Origin: Hyphomicrobiales bacterium
GTDB lineage: Bacteria; Pseudomonadota; Alphaproteobacteria; Rhizobiales; Xanthobacteraceae
Direction of reading: 5' to 3'
Assembly: GCA_017305715.1 (NCBI GenBank)
Contig: JAFKKG010000038.1
Coordinates: 1-64,000, forward strand
DNA: 64,000 nucleotides
Position numbers and translations under genes: made by a program. The first letter of the stretch is position 1, and every line of letters starts with the position of its first letter. Of this stretch, positions 63,342-64,000 are shown one piece after another. The notes beneath the pieces are model-generated. The model ran no database searches, was not told the DNA's origin, and saw only the letters and a list, made by a program, of their open reading frames with translations.

Positions 63342-64000
63342 CTAGAGCAGTTCTTTCTGCCGGGCTTTGCTCGCGGGCTTCGACTTGCCGTTCGACCGCG
63401 TCACCGTGGCAGCGGCATCGGCGGCCCCGGCAAGGACGAGGCGCGTGACGAAATCCGCGTATTCGGCCCGCGTCATCGGGCCGCCATCGCGGAACCACAG
63501 ATAGTGCCAATTCAGCATCCCGAAGACCGTCATGGTAAGCGGCTTCAGAACACGCTTGTGGCTGACACTGGGCCGCGCGGCGGCAAGTGCGGCGGCCAGG
63601 ATGTCAACGAGAACGCGCTCCATCGCCAATAGCGGCTGCTGCTTTTCCTTCGGCAAAAGCCTGAGGCTGGCGATCTGCACCTGATGCTCGGCATCGGCGT
63701 GTCGGTATTGTTCGAGCAGGGTCGAAATGATTGTCTTCAGGCGCGCCTGGGGATTTGCTGCCTCGTCATCGGCCTCCTCGACGGCCGCGACCAGCTTTTC
63801 AAGATGGGCAGACAGGATGTCGAAAAGGATCGCCTCCTTGTCCGGATAGTAATGATAGAGCAGCGCCTTCGAGACGCGACAGGCATCGGCGATCGTATTC
63901 ATCGACGTGCCGACGTAACCGGCTTCCGCGAACAGCTGAGCCGAACGATGCAGGATCATGAGACGTTTATCGTCATAATCCTTGGCGCGGGATCGAGCCA
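63342..64000 (-). CDS. TetR-family transcriptional regulator, cut at the window edge
   Basis: Frame open to the window end; at least 219 residues. Reading upstream of the internal ATG at 63959 gives ARSRAKDYDDKRLM, and the first two bases at the edge (TG on the minus strand) would complete an ATG, GTG or TTG with one base beyond 64000, so the start codon itself is probably split by the edge. HTH: RSAQLFAEAGYVGTSMNTIADACRVSKALLYHYYPDK. Likely PaaR-like regulator of the paa/liv genes, convergent with paaZ. Confidence 0.85.
   Translation of the reverse strand, partial: ARSRAKDYDDKRLMILHRSAQLFAEAGYVGTSMNTIADACRVSKALLYHYYPDKEAILFDILSAHLEKLVAAVEEADDEAANPQARLKTIISTLLEQYRHADAEHQVQIASLRLLPKEKQQPLLAMERVLVDILAAALAAARPSVSHKRVLKPLTMTVFGMLNWHYLWFRDGGPMTRAEYADFVTRLVLAGAADAAATVTRSNGKSKPASKARQKELL

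Overview
The window reads as a chromosomal segment of an alphaproteobacterium of the Bradyrhizobium / Rhodopseudomonas group (Nitrobacteraceae). The basis is high GC with strong third-position GC, DUF1236 and other small secreted proteins typical of that group, many orphan solute-binding proteins, and dispersed palindromic repeats that I recognise from Bradyrhizobium intergenic regions. This is judgement from the sequence and memory, not a database result. I see no tRNA, rRNA, CRISPR array, insertion sequence or prophage. The window is densely coding, about 62 genes.

Region 1 (2089-26524) is a nearly complete purine catabolism and uptake island. It holds allantoate amidohydrolase (minus strand, 2089-3384) and a BMP-type ABC transporter operon (3785-9668) with an embedded biuret-hydrolase-like cysteine hydrolase and a guanine-deaminase-like enzyme. 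A beta-barrel outer membrane protein (9886-10992) and a second BMP-type ABC transporter (11579-16285) follow. Then come 8-oxoguanine deaminase (16493-17842), a two-gene xanthine dehydrogenase whose large chain fuses the iron-sulfur and molybdenum parts (17987-21525), uricase (21651-22493), an NCS2 purine permease (22686-24089), a fused OHCU decarboxylase / HIU hydrolase, PuuE allantoinase and a DUF3830 protein (24207-26446). Together they would take guanine, 8-oxoguanine, xanthine or urate to allantoate and release ammonia. I find sigma-54 type (-24/-12) promoter matches upstream of most of these units. Two divergent gene pairs each carry back-to-back matches, so the island looks like one nitrogen-limitation regulon.

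Region 2 (26540-37887) is mixed: small secreted proteins, an aldose-1-epimerase-like protein, a luciferase-like monooxygenase, a quinone oxidoreductase, DUF2889, a 743-residue membrane-anchored protein with a phospholipase A2-like active-site motif, two split-barrel flavoproteins, a SulP transporter with no STAS domain, and a CHAD protein.

Region 3 (37888-45658) is a hexuronate/aldonate catabolic locus. A GntR regulator, a TRAP transporter (DctP-Q-M), a zinc alcohol dehydrogenase and mannonate dehydratase lie on the minus strand, and a fructuronate-reductase-like dehydrogenase is divergent. The gene set fits L-gulonate to fructuronate to mannonate to 2-keto-3-deoxygluconate.

Region 4 (45727-55583) carries small and DUF proteins, an alpha/beta hydrolase lacking the nucleophile serine, a metallo-beta-lactamase-fold hydrolase, an IorAB-type molybdenum oxidoreductase and an orphan Bug-family binding protein.

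Region 5 (55614-64000) is a phenylacetate-type aromatic locus: a complete Liv-type ABC transporter (livF, G, M, H and binding protein) divergent from paaG-paaZ across a 34-bp near-perfect palindrome, ending in a TetR regulator cut by the window edge.
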